64,000 nt of DNA, taken from the NCBI RefSeq assembly GCF_019703325.1, contig NZ_AP024819.1, forward strand, positions 620,001 to 684,000, in the 5' to 3' direction. Position numbers and translations under genes: made by a program. Below the pieces are notes generated by a model. That model saw only the letters and a list, made by a program, of their open reading frames with translations. It was not told the origin of the DNA and searched no databases. Of this stretch, positions 45,317 through 53,865 are shown one piece after another. Position 1 is the first letter of the stretch, and every line of letters starts with the position of its first letter. Origin of the DNA: Helicobacter sp. NHP19-012. GTDB taxonomy: Bacteria; Campylobacterota; Campylobacteria; Campylobacterales; Helicobacteraceae.

Positions 45317-45715
45317 CTAAATCGTAATATCTAGGACATGCGGGTCTACAAGCTGCTCGAGCTCTTCGGTGTTCTCCACCGCCCGCTCCAGCTCGCTGTC
45401 GCTGTAATAATGCCCATGGTAGCAATGCTCTTTGTCCTTGTCTTTTTGGTAGCGGGTGTCGGCATCGCCTTGGGTTGTGCTTTGCTCTTGGGACTCCTGC
45501 TCTTGTTTGGGGGGTTGGTGGGGGGGGTTTTCCTTGTCTGGGCTGATGGCCTTGTTTTCTTCAAGGGCGCGGGTGGCTTCCACTTTTTGCAGCCGTTCTA
45601 AAAAGACCTGCTGGTCGATTTGGGAGATTTTAGGCAAAGCGTTTTGGTTGACAATGGAGCTGTAGGGGGCGTTTTGGTTGATGTAGGTTAAATTACCGGG
45701 GATGGATACGGGCAT
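45317..45715 (-). CDS. Hypothetical protein, Pro/Glu/Lys-rich
   Basis: This 132-residue protein has a conserved-looking N terminus (VSIPGNLTYINQNAPYSSIV), a hydrophilic Pro/Gln/Glu-rich middle (about residues 55-95) and an acidic tail with YYSDSELERAVENTEELEQL. There is no signal peptide, membrane segment or catalytic motif. AAAGGAG precedes the ATG, which supports a real gene. The eight-base C run (plus strand G8 near 45520) sits in the Pro-rich part. Function is unknown. Confidence 0.65.
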   Translation of the reverse strand: MPVSIPGNLTYINQNAPYSSIVNQNALPKISQIDQQVFLERLQKVEATRALEENKAISPDKENPPHQPPKQEQESQEQSTTQGDADTRYQKDKDKEHCYHGHYYSDSELERAVENTEELEQLVDPHVLDITI

Positions 45716-45780
45716 GCAAACTCCTTTAACTAGGTCAAGCCTAGTTTGGCTAACGCCTAGCTTTATATCGGCAGTTTGCT

Positions 45781-47022
45781 TTAGCGGTGGACTTTGCGCA
45801 AAATAAAGTTGAGTAAGTCGTAGCTGTCTAGGGACACGGTGAAGTAGACTTGGTAGGAGGATTGCGTGGTGTGGTAGTTGCTCATGGTGTTGTAGACAAA
45901 TTGGGTTTTAATGCTGGCAAAGGAGCTTCTAAATTCGTAGTAAATGTCCAAGCGGTTGTAAAGCGGGGCTTGGAAAAAGGCGACCCCGCGGTAAATGGGT
46001 GTGGGGCAGTAGTTTTTAGAGGCCGTACAAATTTCGTCTATGTAGAGATTGTTGTATTTGTCCTCGTAGGCGTTTTGTCCATATTTGCTTGCAAAAAAGA
46101 GATCGCTGATCCCAAAGCCCTTGAATTGCATGTTGGCTTGGGCGAAAAAGCCATTGCTTATCTTAAAATCGGTCGACATCTCCATTTTGCGCAAGCGCTC
46201 TAGATTCGCAAGCACCCCTAGAGAAAAATCTAATCTATCCATAAAGGGGGCAGCGTTTAATAGGTCGCTCTTGGCGTAGAATTGGTAGTAGAGACGATCA
46301 AGCAAGTAATGCCCGCCACGGGGGATATTGCCCGAAGTGTTGGGCCAATTTAACAAGAATTGGTCTTCCACATGGAAATACTCGGCATTGCCTCCCAAAA
46401 TCAAAAACCCCTTTAAAGTCTTTAATTCGCTATAACCCATAAAACTAAAGCGGTCCATGCCATTGTGTGCATCGTTGTGCCCGAACTTACAAGTGTAGCA
46501 GTTGCCCCCAAACCAATCGAGCATGAACTCGGCTTCTAGGTGGGTGGATTTGTAGGGGTTTTTGGGCGGTCTGTATTGCAATAAAAAGCCCCGTGCATTG
46601 GGGTCTATGAACCAATAGTAGGGCGCAAAAACATTTAAAGGATAGTGTCCGTTGAGGTATTTTCTAGGGAAAATCCCCCCATAGAAGTTAAAAGAATGTC
46701 CCCTTGCTTGGTAATAGAGTGTGGGGCCCCACTTGGAGGGGAAGTTCATCTGGTAGGTGTGGATGTTTTGGAAAAAGAACGCCCCCACCATGAGCTTTTG
46801 CTCCACGCTTTTGGTGTTGAAAGCAAAGCCAAATTCGGGGGTCAGGCGGGTATTTAGCGTGGTGTTGGTGTCCGGCCAATAGGTCGTGTAGCCCTCGTGG
46901 TCCATGATGAATAAATTAAAGCCCAAATTGTAGCGCAAGTGTTCAGCGATATTAGAAGCGTGCAGACTAAGGCACAAGAGAGAATAAAAAAGCCAAAAAA
47001 TGCGGGGTTTAAGGGAGAACAT
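45781..47022 (-). CDS. Predicted outer-membrane beta-barrel protein
   Basis: This 413-residue protein has an N-terminal signal peptide (FWLFYSLLCLSLHASN, cleavage near 23). The mature part is rich in aromatic residues and alternates in short strands (for example LYYQARGHSFNFYGGIFPRK and VYFTVSLDSYDLLNF), the look of a porin-type barrel. There are two pairs of cysteines (CYTC near 175 and two near 340). It is not a Hop protein by its ends. It may be a phospholipid- or solute-related porin; I cannot name it. The divergent DUF465 gene lies 77 bases upstream. Confidence 0.7.
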   Translation of the reverse strand: MFSLKPRIFWLFYSLLCLSLHASNIAEHLRYNLGFNLFIMDHEGYTTYWPDTNTTLNTRLTPEFGFAFNTKSVEQKLMVGAFFFQNIHTYQMNFPSKWGPTLYYQARGHSFNFYGGIFPRKYLNGHYPLNVFAPYYWFIDPNARGFLLQYRPPKNPYKSTHLEAEFMLDWFGGNCYTCKFGHNDAHNGMDRFSFMGYSELKTLKGFLILGGNAEYFHVEDQFLLNWPNTSGNIPRGGHYLLDRLYYQFYAKSDLLNAAPFMDRLDFSLGVLANLERLRKMEMSTDFKISNGFFAQANMQFKGFGISDLFFASKYGQNAYEDKYNNLYIDEICTASKNYCPTPIYRGVAFFQAPLYNRLDIYYEFRSSFASIKTQFVYNTMSNYHTTQSSYQVYFTVSLDSYDLLNFILRKVHR

Positions 47023-47057
47023 GGCAATCCTTTAAGCCGATAAAAGGCACGCTATAC

Positions 47058-47063
47058 TATAAT
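47058..47063 (+). promoter_or_regulatory. -10 element of the small DUF465-type gene
   Basis: A perfect TATAAT lies 36 bases before the ATG at 47100, with AAAGGAG as the ribosome site just before the start. Confidence 0.6.
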
Positions 47064-47099
47064 GACTAACCTTATTAGTTTATTAGAAAGGAGAAAGAG

Positions 47100-47315
47100 A
47101 TGTTCCACGAGTATAGGGAAGAAATCAAGGAACTCAGCAATAAAAACCCCCACTTCCATAAGATTTTTGAGGAACACAATGCCCTAGATGATGAAATCAG
47201 TGCTTTAGAATCGCACAGCACCGATGAACTCAAGGTCGCTGCTCTCAAAAAGAAGAAATTGCACCTGAAAGATGAGATCTACCGCATGATCCAAGAACAT
47301 AAGGGTGCGAACTAG
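47100..47315 (+). CDS. Small YdcH/DUF465-type helical protein
   Basis: This 71-residue, highly charged, two-helix protein (FHKIFEEHNALDDEISALES and KKKKLHLKDEIYRMIQEH) has the YdcH/DUF465 pattern H..FxxLxxxHxxLDxxIxxLE. Members are widespread, abundant, and of unknown role. A strong ribosome site and a perfect -10 element suggest high expression. The stop is immediately followed by that of the convergent J-domain gene. Confidence 0.85.
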   Translation: MFHEYREEIKELSNKNPHFHKIFEEHNALDDEISALESHSTDELKVAALKKKKLHLKDEIYRMIQEHKGAN

Positions 47316-48149
47316 CTACAAGTTCTTCAAAACTTTGTAGGCTTCCGTCACTTCTAAAAAGCGTTGTCTGCGGATGTTGTGGTGGGGCTTTTTGGAGGGG
47401 GCAGTGTCGGGGTGGTAGAGCTTGGCCAACTCTAAATAGCGGCGTTTAATCTCTTCTTTAGAGTGCATCACACCTAGCCCTAGCGTGCGCAGAGCTTTTA
47501 AAATTAATTCTTCTTGTTTTGTCAAAAAAAGCTTTTGCGTGGGGTAGATGAATTGTATGTAAGCGTGCTTGAAGTGCGGGTTTTTCAGCGACATCAACAC
47601 CTGCAGGGCGTCCAAATGGGCGTGGGTTTCGTGTAGAAAGCTCTTTTTATTGCTTTTATCTTTGAAGGGGGTTTCAAGCAAAATAAAGGGTGCGAACACG
47701 CTGTGTAAAAACTCCCGAGCCAAAAAATGCGTGTAGTAAAACACCAATCTAGAGTGCATATAAATGGCTTGTATCTCCACTTTTGGCACGAGGGCCAATA
47801 GGGATTTAGACTTGATTTTAGAGGTGTAACTCTCTTTAAACACCACGGGCAAATGGGCGTTGCTTAGAATTTTCTCTAGTAAGAGGTTAAACATATCAGG
47901 GGAGTTAAAGGGGTGCAAGGCGTATTTGGCGTAGAACAAGCGGTTGAGCAAGTAGGCTTTTTTGAGACCTGCCTTTTCAAGTAAAATCAAGGTGTGCTTG
48001 AATCTGACATGCTCGGGGAAGTGTTTTCTTAGATACAAGCTTGTTTTGGCATACAAAGAGGAGTCTAGGCACACCTCAATGAACTGATTAGCAGACGTGG
48101 CTCTTTGGGGAGCTGGGAGGGTTTTTGCTAACTTTGTTTTGATTTGCAT
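47316..48149 (-). CDS. J-domain protein
   Basis: This 277-residue protein has a C-terminal J domain (about residues 212-277, with the HPD tripeptide in LYHPDTAPS and a final RFLEVTEAYKVLKNL). J domains stimulate Hsp70 ATPase. The N-terminal 200 residues are basic and helical without a known domain, and would recruit the client. Unlike DnaJ it has no Gly/Phe region or zinc centre, and the J domain is at the wrong end. It is seven bases downstream of the MATE gene. Confidence 0.85.
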   Translation of the reverse strand: MQIKTKLAKTLPAPQRATSANQFIEVCLDSSLYAKTSLYLRKHFPEHVRFKHTLILLEKAGLKKAYLLNRLFYAKYALHPFNSPDMFNLLLEKILSNAHLPVVFKESYTSKIKSKSLLALVPKVEIQAIYMHSRLVFYYTHFLAREFLHSVFAPFILLETPFKDKSNKKSFLHETHAHLDALQVLMSLKNPHFKHAYIQFIYPTQKLFLTKQEELILKALRTLGLGVMHSKEEIKRRYLELAKLYHPDTAPSKKPHHNIRRQRFLEVTEAYKVLKNL

Positions 48150-48155
48150 GGCGTA

Positions 48156-49523
48156 TTATAACATGTTTTTTTCTAGGGTGTTTTTGTGAAAGGTCCCCCT
48201 TTGGCGTTCATAACGCACCACAAATACCGCTACGATTAGAGCCAAGAATTGCGAAAGTGGGTAGGCAACCCAAATCCCCTTAAGCCCGTAAAAATAACTT
48301 AAAATCGGCAACAAGAGCACGACAAACACGATGGTTTCGCAAATGGTGATAAGAAACGAGCTCTTGGTACGCTGTATGGATTGAAAAAAGATGGCAGAAA
48401 AGAGGTTGACTCCTAAGAAAATATGCCCGAAATAATAAATATCCATGGCACTCTTGGTGTCGGCTAAAAAGGAAAAATCTTCTAAGAGGCGTGTTTTATC
48501 CACATAAAACCTAATGAGGTAGCTGTCAAAAAAGTAAAACACAATGTAAAGCCCCACGCCCGCGCACAGAGCCACCTTAAGCCCAAAGCTAAAGGCAGCA
48601 CGCACACGATCGAGCCGCCCCGCCCCATAGCTAAAGCTAGCGATCGGTTGTATCCCCTGCCCTATGGAAAGCAGGGTCGTCCAAAACACAATCCCATTAT
48701 ACATGATGATGGCATAGATCGACACCCCCCGCTCCCCCGCAGTGTGCATGATCATCCAATTAAAGAGCAACATCACCACAGCGGCGCTAAACTCGGACAC
48801 ACTTTGGGGCACACCGCTTTTGGCTGAAGAGATCACGCTCGCCCAGTTGAAACGGCGCACAAAGTATAATTGCCCTTTTTTTAAAAGAAAATGCGAAAAC
48901 AAAACAAAGAACCCCACCGCATGCCCGAGCACCGTGGCGATCGCACTCCCGTGTATGCCCACTTCAAACACATAGAGCAAGAGGTAATTAAACAGCACAT
49001 TCGTAAGAGAGCCCACCAGCATGGCGACCATCGCCAAGATGGGGCGTTTATCATTCACCACAAAGACATCGGCTAAGGGGTGCAAGACCATAAAAACCGC
49101 CCCCATTAAAATCACCTTGAGATAGATCGACACCATCGGTAAGAGCAGATTAGAGCTACCTAGCATTTTGGCGATATGATCGGTGAAGGGCACGAGAGTC
49201 CAGCTAATGACAACAATGCTGATCGCCACAAAATAAAAAACCGAGCTAAAGACCAAGCGGGCGCGCTTGATGTGATCTTTGCCTAAAAAATACGAGGCGA
49301 TCGAGGCTGCCCCCAGTCCAAAGAGCAACTCATAGGCGATCAGGGTGGGGAAAATGGGCCAACACACCCCGATCGCCGCAAGAGCATCTTTACCCAGCTT
49401 GTTGCCCACAAACATACCATCGATCATGGAATAGGTAGACAAAGAAATCATAGAAAAGGCGAGGGGGATAAAATAGTAGAAAAAAAGCCTAGGGATCGGC
49501 GTGGTTTTTAGATCAACAGCCAC
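48156..49523 (-). CDS. MATE-family multidrug/cation exporter
   Basis: This 455-residue protein has about twelve membrane helices. It starts PIPRLFFYYFIPLAFSMISL and has the MATE repeats DGMFVGNKLGKDALAAIG and, in the second half, GQGIQPIASFSYGAGRLDRV. MATE proteins export drugs and cationic compounds against Na+ or H+. It starts 20 bases after rpsI ends, on the same strand, and may be read through from the ribosomal protein operon. Confidence 0.92.
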   Translation of the reverse strand: MAVDLKTTPIPRLFFYYFIPLAFSMISLSTYSMIDGMFVGNKLGKDALAAIGVCWPIFPTLIAYELLFGLGAASIASYFLGKDHIKRARLVFSSVFYFVAISIVVISWTLVPFTDHIAKMLGSSNLLLPMVSIYLKVILMGAVFMVLHPLADVFVVNDKRPILAMVAMLVGSLTNVLFNYLLLYVFEVGIHGSAIATVLGHAVGFFVLFSHFLLKKGQLYFVRRFNWASVISSAKSGVPQSVSEFSAAVVMLLFNWMIMHTAGERGVSIYAIIMYNGIVFWTTLLSIGQGIQPIASFSYGAGRLDRVRAAFSFGLKVALCAGVGLYIVFYFFDSYLIRFYVDKTRLLEDFSFLADTKSAMDIYYFGHIFLGVNLFSAIFFQSIQRTKSSFLITICETIVFVVLLLPILSYFYGLKGIWVAYPLSQFLALIVAVFVVRYERQRGTFHKNTLEKNML

Positions 49524-49543
49524 ACACCCCCCTTGTGTGCTCC

Positions 49544-49933
49544 CTAGCGTTTAGAGAATTGTGGGCTGCGGCGTGCCTTGTGTTTGCCATATTTTTTGCG
49601 CTCCACCACGCGAGAATCCCTTGTGAGTAAGCCTTTGGGTTTTAAAATTGCCCTAAAGGCACTGTCGTAGAGATTCAAGGCTTTAGAAATGCCATGCCTT
49701 AAGGCTTCAGCTTGTGCACTGTAACCGCCCCCAAAGACCACCGCTTTCACGCTCACCAAGCCCTCTTGTTTGGTGAGCACTAAGGGTTGCATGACCTTCA
49801 TTTTAATGGACTCATGCCCACCTAGCCAAGTGTTTAAATCCATGCCATTGATGTCTAATTGCCCGTCCCCATGCGCAAGCCAAACCTTGGCGATCGCACT
49901 CTTTCTTTTGCCTGTGGCGTAAATTTTTGTCAT
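49544..49933 (-). CDS. rpsI: 30S ribosomal protein S9
   Basis: This 129-residue protein starts with [17 protein letters not shown] and ends with the universal [11 protein letters not shown] tail that reaches the ribosomal P site. It forms the usual pair with rplM, four bases downstream of it. Confidence 0.97.
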   Translation of the reverse strand: MTKIYATGKRKSAIAKVWLAHGDGQLDINGMDLNTWLGGHESIKMKVMQPLVLTKQEGLVSVKAVVFGGGYSAQAEALRHGISKALNLYDSAFRAILKPKGLLTRDSRVVERKKYGKHKARRSPQFSKR

Positions 49934-49937
49934 CTAC

Positions 49938-50366
49938 TTAATCCTTCTTGCCCACTTGAGCCGTGTGGGGGTGTTTTTTATCTTTATAGATCTTCAGCTT
50001 TTTGATCATCGCCCGCCCGAGCTTAGTTTTAGGCAACATGCCCCGCACCGCTAGATAAAAGAGTTTTTCGGGGTTTTTCTCTAGCATTTCTTCTAGGGTT
50101 TTGCTCTTGGTGCTGCCAAAATAGCCCGAGTGGGTGAAGTACTCTTTATCTTTGAGCTTGTTTAAACTTGAAAACTTCACATGGCTGGCATTGACGATCA
50201 CCACAAAATCCCCACAATCTACATTGGGGGTAAAGCAAGGGCGGTGTTTGCCCCTAAGTAGGGTCGCCGCTTTGGTGATTAGTCGCCCAAAAACTTGGTC
50301 TTTTGCATCCAGCACGACCCAATCGCGCTTGATGTCTGTATTTTTCATGGACTCAGTGAGTTGCAT
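49938..50366 (-). CDS. rplM: 50S ribosomal protein L13
   Basis: This 142-residue protein contains DWVVLDAKDQVFGRLITKAA, the PNVDCGDFVVIVNA core and the AVRGMLPKTKLG signature. The ATG at 50366 was chosen because it follows AAGGAAT with seven-base spacing; an in-frame upstream start at 50390 lacks that. It is the first gene of the rplM-rpsI pair. Confidence 0.96.
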   Translation of the reverse strand: MQLTESMKNTDIKRDWVVLDAKDQVFGRLITKAATLLRGKHRPCFTPNVDCGDFVVIVNASHVKFSSLNKLKDKEYFTHSGYFGSTKSKTLEEMLEKNPEKLFYLAVRGMLPKTKLGRAMIKKLKIYKDKKHPHTAQVGKKD

Positions 50367-50447
50367 CCCGTATTCCTTGTCAAATATCAAAAGAGCCTAT
50401 TCTAGCCTTTTTACCTTAAGATAACTTGAATTTAAGCGAAATTAAAG

Positions 50448-50912
50448 CTACTTTTTAAACAAACGCATTTGATAGGTCAACGCTCTTTGGCTCTCAGCGT
50501 CTAGGCTATAGCGTTTGTCGTAGGCGTTTTGCACAGCGATTTTTAAGATGTCTTTTTGGTCTTGATAAACCTCATTGTTCCACATGTCTAAAACAATGTG
50601 GTAAAGCTGTATGTTTTGCACCAACAGCTCAAATACCCGCATGCGGTCTTTCAAGTACAAGTGTTCATCTAGGGCGTAATCGGCGATGTTCACGCAAATA
50701 CGCTCAAAAACCCAAGTCGCCAAACGACCGTTTAGCATGCTTTCGAGGTAACTTTTAGCCTTCTCCAATTGCGCTTGCAAATTGCACCGATCTGAGAAGA
50801 GCAGCACGGATAAGATTAGAATATAAATATTCAAACGCTTGCCTAAAGAGCGGGTTTTCCACTTGACAAGCCATTTTCTGACCTTAGACATTTTATCAGA
50901 AGGATTTTGCAT
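50448..50912 (-). CDS. Hypothetical membrane-anchored protein
   Basis: This 154-residue protein has a basic N terminus (VRKWLVKWKTRSLGKRL), one hydrophobic anchor (IYILILSVLLFS) and a helical, Leu/Tyr-rich soluble part. There is no motif I recognise. The ATG at 50912 has a plausible upstream region but no strong ribosome site; alternative starts exist. It is divergent from the MscS-like gene. Confidence 0.6.
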   Translation of the reverse strand: MQNPSDKMSKVRKWLVKWKTRSLGKRLNIYILILSVLLFSDRCNLQAQLEKAKSYLESMLNGRLATWVFERICVNIADYALDEHLYLKDRMRVFELLVQNIQLYHIVLDMWNNEVYQDQKDILKIAVQNAYDKRYSLDAESQRALTYQMRLFKK

Positions 50913-51019
50913 GCATTGCCTTTTTGTCTATCTTAGCATTTTATTGCAAGGTTTATGTAGCGAAAGTATGGGTTTCTTGTGTTAAACTACACTCTCAAAT
51001 CTATTTCATCGGGGACATT

Positions 51020-52621
51020 TTGTTTAAAGTTTTTTTGGTGCTGTGTGCTTGTCTTTGCTATCTTGTAGGACAAGAAAATACACAAATCCAACGCTTGCAA
51101 GAAGAGGTAGGACATTTAGATCATAAGCTCCAAACGAGCGATAACATTTGGCTAAAAAAATTCAGTAATTTTGAGAGTTATGAGCAAATTTACGAGGAAA
51201 TCCAAACTATCCAACAAAAACTCAAAACCCTTAAAAATAAAAAAAACAAGAAAAACAAAGACACTCTCCAAATCAGCACCCTAAACCATACCTTGCAAGC
51301 CCTAAAATACCAAGAGGAGCTGCTCGAGCAGTACAAAATGAACCCTTTTAAAGAATTGGTGGAAAAGCCCAGCATCGCCAACATCCCCAACATCACCAAC
51401 CCCATCGCCATCGTTACAGGGATTTCTTTTATTAAGCAAATCAAAGCCAAATACACCACCATGAAGCACCACAAAAAGAGCTTGCACGAAGTCTTGACAT
51501 TGATCAATCAAAAGTTACAGGTTTTAACACAACTAGAGAAGTTACAAAGGGGGCAAGAACAAGAACACTTAGCTAAGAAAATTTACCAAGAGCAGGTTAA
51601 AAAGATCGAATTGCAAGGGGCGCAAAATCTCTTAAAAACGAGCATGGATGTTTACCTAAAGGACATTGAAGAAACCGAGTCCAACATTAAATCCCAAATC
51701 AAGGACCAAATCTTTAAACTGATCTATGTGGTGCTGATCGCCCTAGTCAGCATTGTTTTAGCGTGGGTGCTCAAGGTCATCAGCCATAAATACATCCACA
51801 GCAACGAGCGCGCCTACACGATCAACAAGGCGATCAACTTTGTCAACGCCAATGTGGTGGTGTTGATTTTTCTTTTCGCCTACTTGGAAAATGTGTCCTA
51901 CCTTGTAACCGTGCTGGGCTTTGCCAGTGCCGGGATCGCCATTGCCATGCGCGATTTATTCATGAGCGTGCTAGGGTGGTTTATGATCCTCATTGAGGGC
52001 AATATCCATGTGGGCGATCGCATCAAGGTGGTGAAAGAGGGGCACGCCTATGTGGGCGATGTGCTCGACATCTCTGCCCTTTACACCACGATTTTAGAGG
52101 ATGTCACGCTCACCAGCTACAAAAATAACGATTGCCGGGCGGGGCGTATCATCTTTATCCCCAACAACTACATCTTTAGCAATCTACTTTGCAATTACAG
52201 CCACTTTGGCATGAAAACCGTTTGGGATGGGATCGTCTTTTGTGTTACCTTTGACTCGAATTACAAAAAGGCCATGCAAATCGCCCTAGACATCGCCAAC
52301 ACCCAAGCCAAGCAATACACCGAAATGACCTATAAACAAATGAACAACATGCGCACCAAATACTCCCTACGCAACACCAGCGCCAACCCACGGGTGTTTA
52401 TGGTGCTCGAGCAGGAGGGTATCCACATCAGCGTGTGGTACCAAACCAACTCTTACGCCACGCTTGCGCTCAAATCTAAGATTTCTAGTGATATTATCGA
52501 GGCACTTTTAAAAGAACCGGATATTTTCATCGCCTACAGCACGACTAAATTCGTGCAGAGCGCGGGCGATGGGTTTGGGAACAAAAACAGCGTTTTTGAG
52601 AGCAAGGAATTACGCCTATGA
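51020..52621 (+). CDS. MscS-type mechanosensitive channel with coiled-coil N-terminal extension
   Basis: MscS channels open under membrane tension to release solutes on osmotic downshift. The start is set at the TTG at 51020 because it begins a signal-like segment (LFKVFLVLCACLCYLVG) after GGGGACA. An upstream in-frame TTG at 50924 would add an unlikely extension. The periplasmic part (about residues 25-240) is a long charged coiled coil. Membrane helices follow, then the MscS pore and beta domain (GFASAGIAIAMRDLFMSVLG and EGNIHVGDRIKVV). The stop overlaps the next ATG. Confidence 0.87.
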   Translation: MFKVFLVLCACLCYLVGQENTQIQRLQEEVGHLDHKLQTSDNIWLKKFSNFESYEQIYEEIQTIQQKLKTLKNKKNKKNKDTLQISTLNHTLQALKYQEELLEQYKMNPFKELVEKPSIANIPNITNPIAIVTGISFIKQIKAKYTTMKHHKKSLHEVLTLINQKLQVLTQLEKLQRGQEQEHLAKKIYQEQVKKIELQGAQNLLKTSMDVYLKDIEETESNIKSQIKDQIFKLIYVVLIALVSIVLAWVLKVISHKYIHSNERAYTINKAINFVNANVVVLIFLFAYLENVSYLVTVLGFASAGIAIAMRDLFMSVLGWFMILIEGNIHVGDRIKVVKEGHAYVGDVLDISALYTTILEDVTLTSYKNNDCRAGRIIFIPNNYIFSNLLCNYSHFGMKTVWDGIVFCVTFDSNYKKAMQIALDIANTQAKQYTEMTYKQMNNMRTKYSLRNTSANPRVFMVLEQEGIHISVWYQTNSYATLALKSKISSDIIEALLKEPDIFIAYSTTKFVQSAGDGFGNKNSVFESKELRL

Positions 52622-53865
52622 AACAAAAAGTCTATTTTAAAACCTTTGGTTGCCGCACCAATTTATTCGACACGCAAGTCATGCTCGCACATTTAAAGGA
52701 TTTTGAGCGCACCACAAGCGAGGATTTAGCGGATATTGTGGTTTTAAACTCTTGCACTGTTACCAATGACGCAGACTATAGCGCAAGGGCGTATGCCAAA
52801 AAAATGCACACTTTGGATAAAAAAGTCTATTTTACCGGTTGCGGGGCAAATAAAGAGGGACGCAAACTCTTAGAAAACAAGCAAGTGAGTGGGGTGTTTG
52901 GGCACGATCATAAAACCCAAATCAACCGCCTTTTAAGCCAAGAGGGTTTTTTTTACGAGGATAAACAACAAGAGCTAGAGGGCACGCTTTTAAAAAGCTT
53001 TGTAGGTAAAACCCGTGCTTTTGTCAAAATCCAAGAGGGGTGCGATTTTAAATGCAGTTATTGCATCATCCCCCAAGTGAGGGGCAAGTCGCGTAGTTTA
53101 GAGCGCGCACACATTTTAAAGCAAATAGACTTGCTCGCCGATAGTGGGGTTTTAGAGGTGGTTTTGACGGGCACGAATGTCGGCAGTTTCGGGCTAGATT
53201 ATGGGGATAGCCTAGCCAAACTCATTAAAGAGATCGCCAAAACCCCCATAAAGCGGGTGCGTATCGGCAGCCTAGAGCCCGCCCAAATGGATAGCGAGTT
53301 TTTAGAGCTACTTGATCACCCCATTTTAGAAAAACATTTACACATCGCCCTGCAACACAGCCACGACACCATGCTACGCTGGATGCGCCGGCGCAACCGC
53401 ACACACATGGATTTAGCCCTTTTGCAAAAAGTCGCTTCTAAGGGCTTTGCCATTGGCACGGATTTTATCGTAGGCCACCCGCATGAGGACGAAACCATTT
53501 GGCAAGAGGCACTAGAGAACTTTAAACAACTCCCCCTAACGCACATCCACCCTTTCATCTACAGCGTGCGCGATGGCACGCCCTCAAGTAAAATGCCTAA
53601 TCGCGTGAGAGGCGACATTGCCAAAGCCCGTTTAAGGCAGATCAAAGAGTGCGTGCAAGCCAACAACCTAGCCTTTAGGCAAAATTTAAAGGATCGGGAC
53701 GTGGCTTTAGAGGTGCTGGTGGAGGGGCTTAAGGGGGGCTTTTACTTAGGGCATGATCAATTCTTTAACCCCATACGCCTAAGCTCTAATGAGGATTTAC
53801 GGGGGCAGTGGGTGGTGTTGGAAGATTACGAGGTGGAGCTTGATTCAAACTTTGTGGCGGTATAA
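52618..53865 (+). CDS. mtaB: MtaB/MiaB-like tRNA methylthiotransferase
   Basis: This radical-SAM enzyme adds a methylthio group to a modified adenosine (t6A for MtaB) in tRNA. The 415-residue protein has the N-terminal cluster domain (TFGCRTNLFDTQ, VLNSCTV, TGCGA), then the radical-SAM site with C142, C146 and C149 in EGCDFKCSYCIIPQVRG. GCRTN near the start and total length favour MtaB over MiaB. ATG overlaps the MscS stop by four bases. Confidence 0.9.
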   Translation: MKQKVYFKTFGCRTNLFDTQVMLAHLKDFERTTSEDLADIVVLNSCTVTNDADYSARAYAKKMHTLDKKVYFTGCGANKEGRKLLENKQVSGVFGHDHKTQINRLLSQEGFFYEDKQQELEGTLLKSFVGKTRAFVKIQEGCDFKCSYCIIPQVRGKSRSLERAHILKQIDLLADSGVLEVVLTGTNVGSFGLDYGDSLAKLIKEIAKTPIKRVRIGSLEPAQMDSEFLELLDHPILEKHLHIALQHSHDTMLRWMRRRNRTHMDLALLQKVASKGFAIGTDFIVGHPHEDETIWQEALENFKQLPLTHIHPFIYSVRDGTPSSKMPNRVRGDIAKARLRQIKECVQANNLAFRQNLKDRDVALEVLVEGLKGGFYLGHDQFFNPIRLSSNEDLRGQWVVLEDYEVELDSNFVAV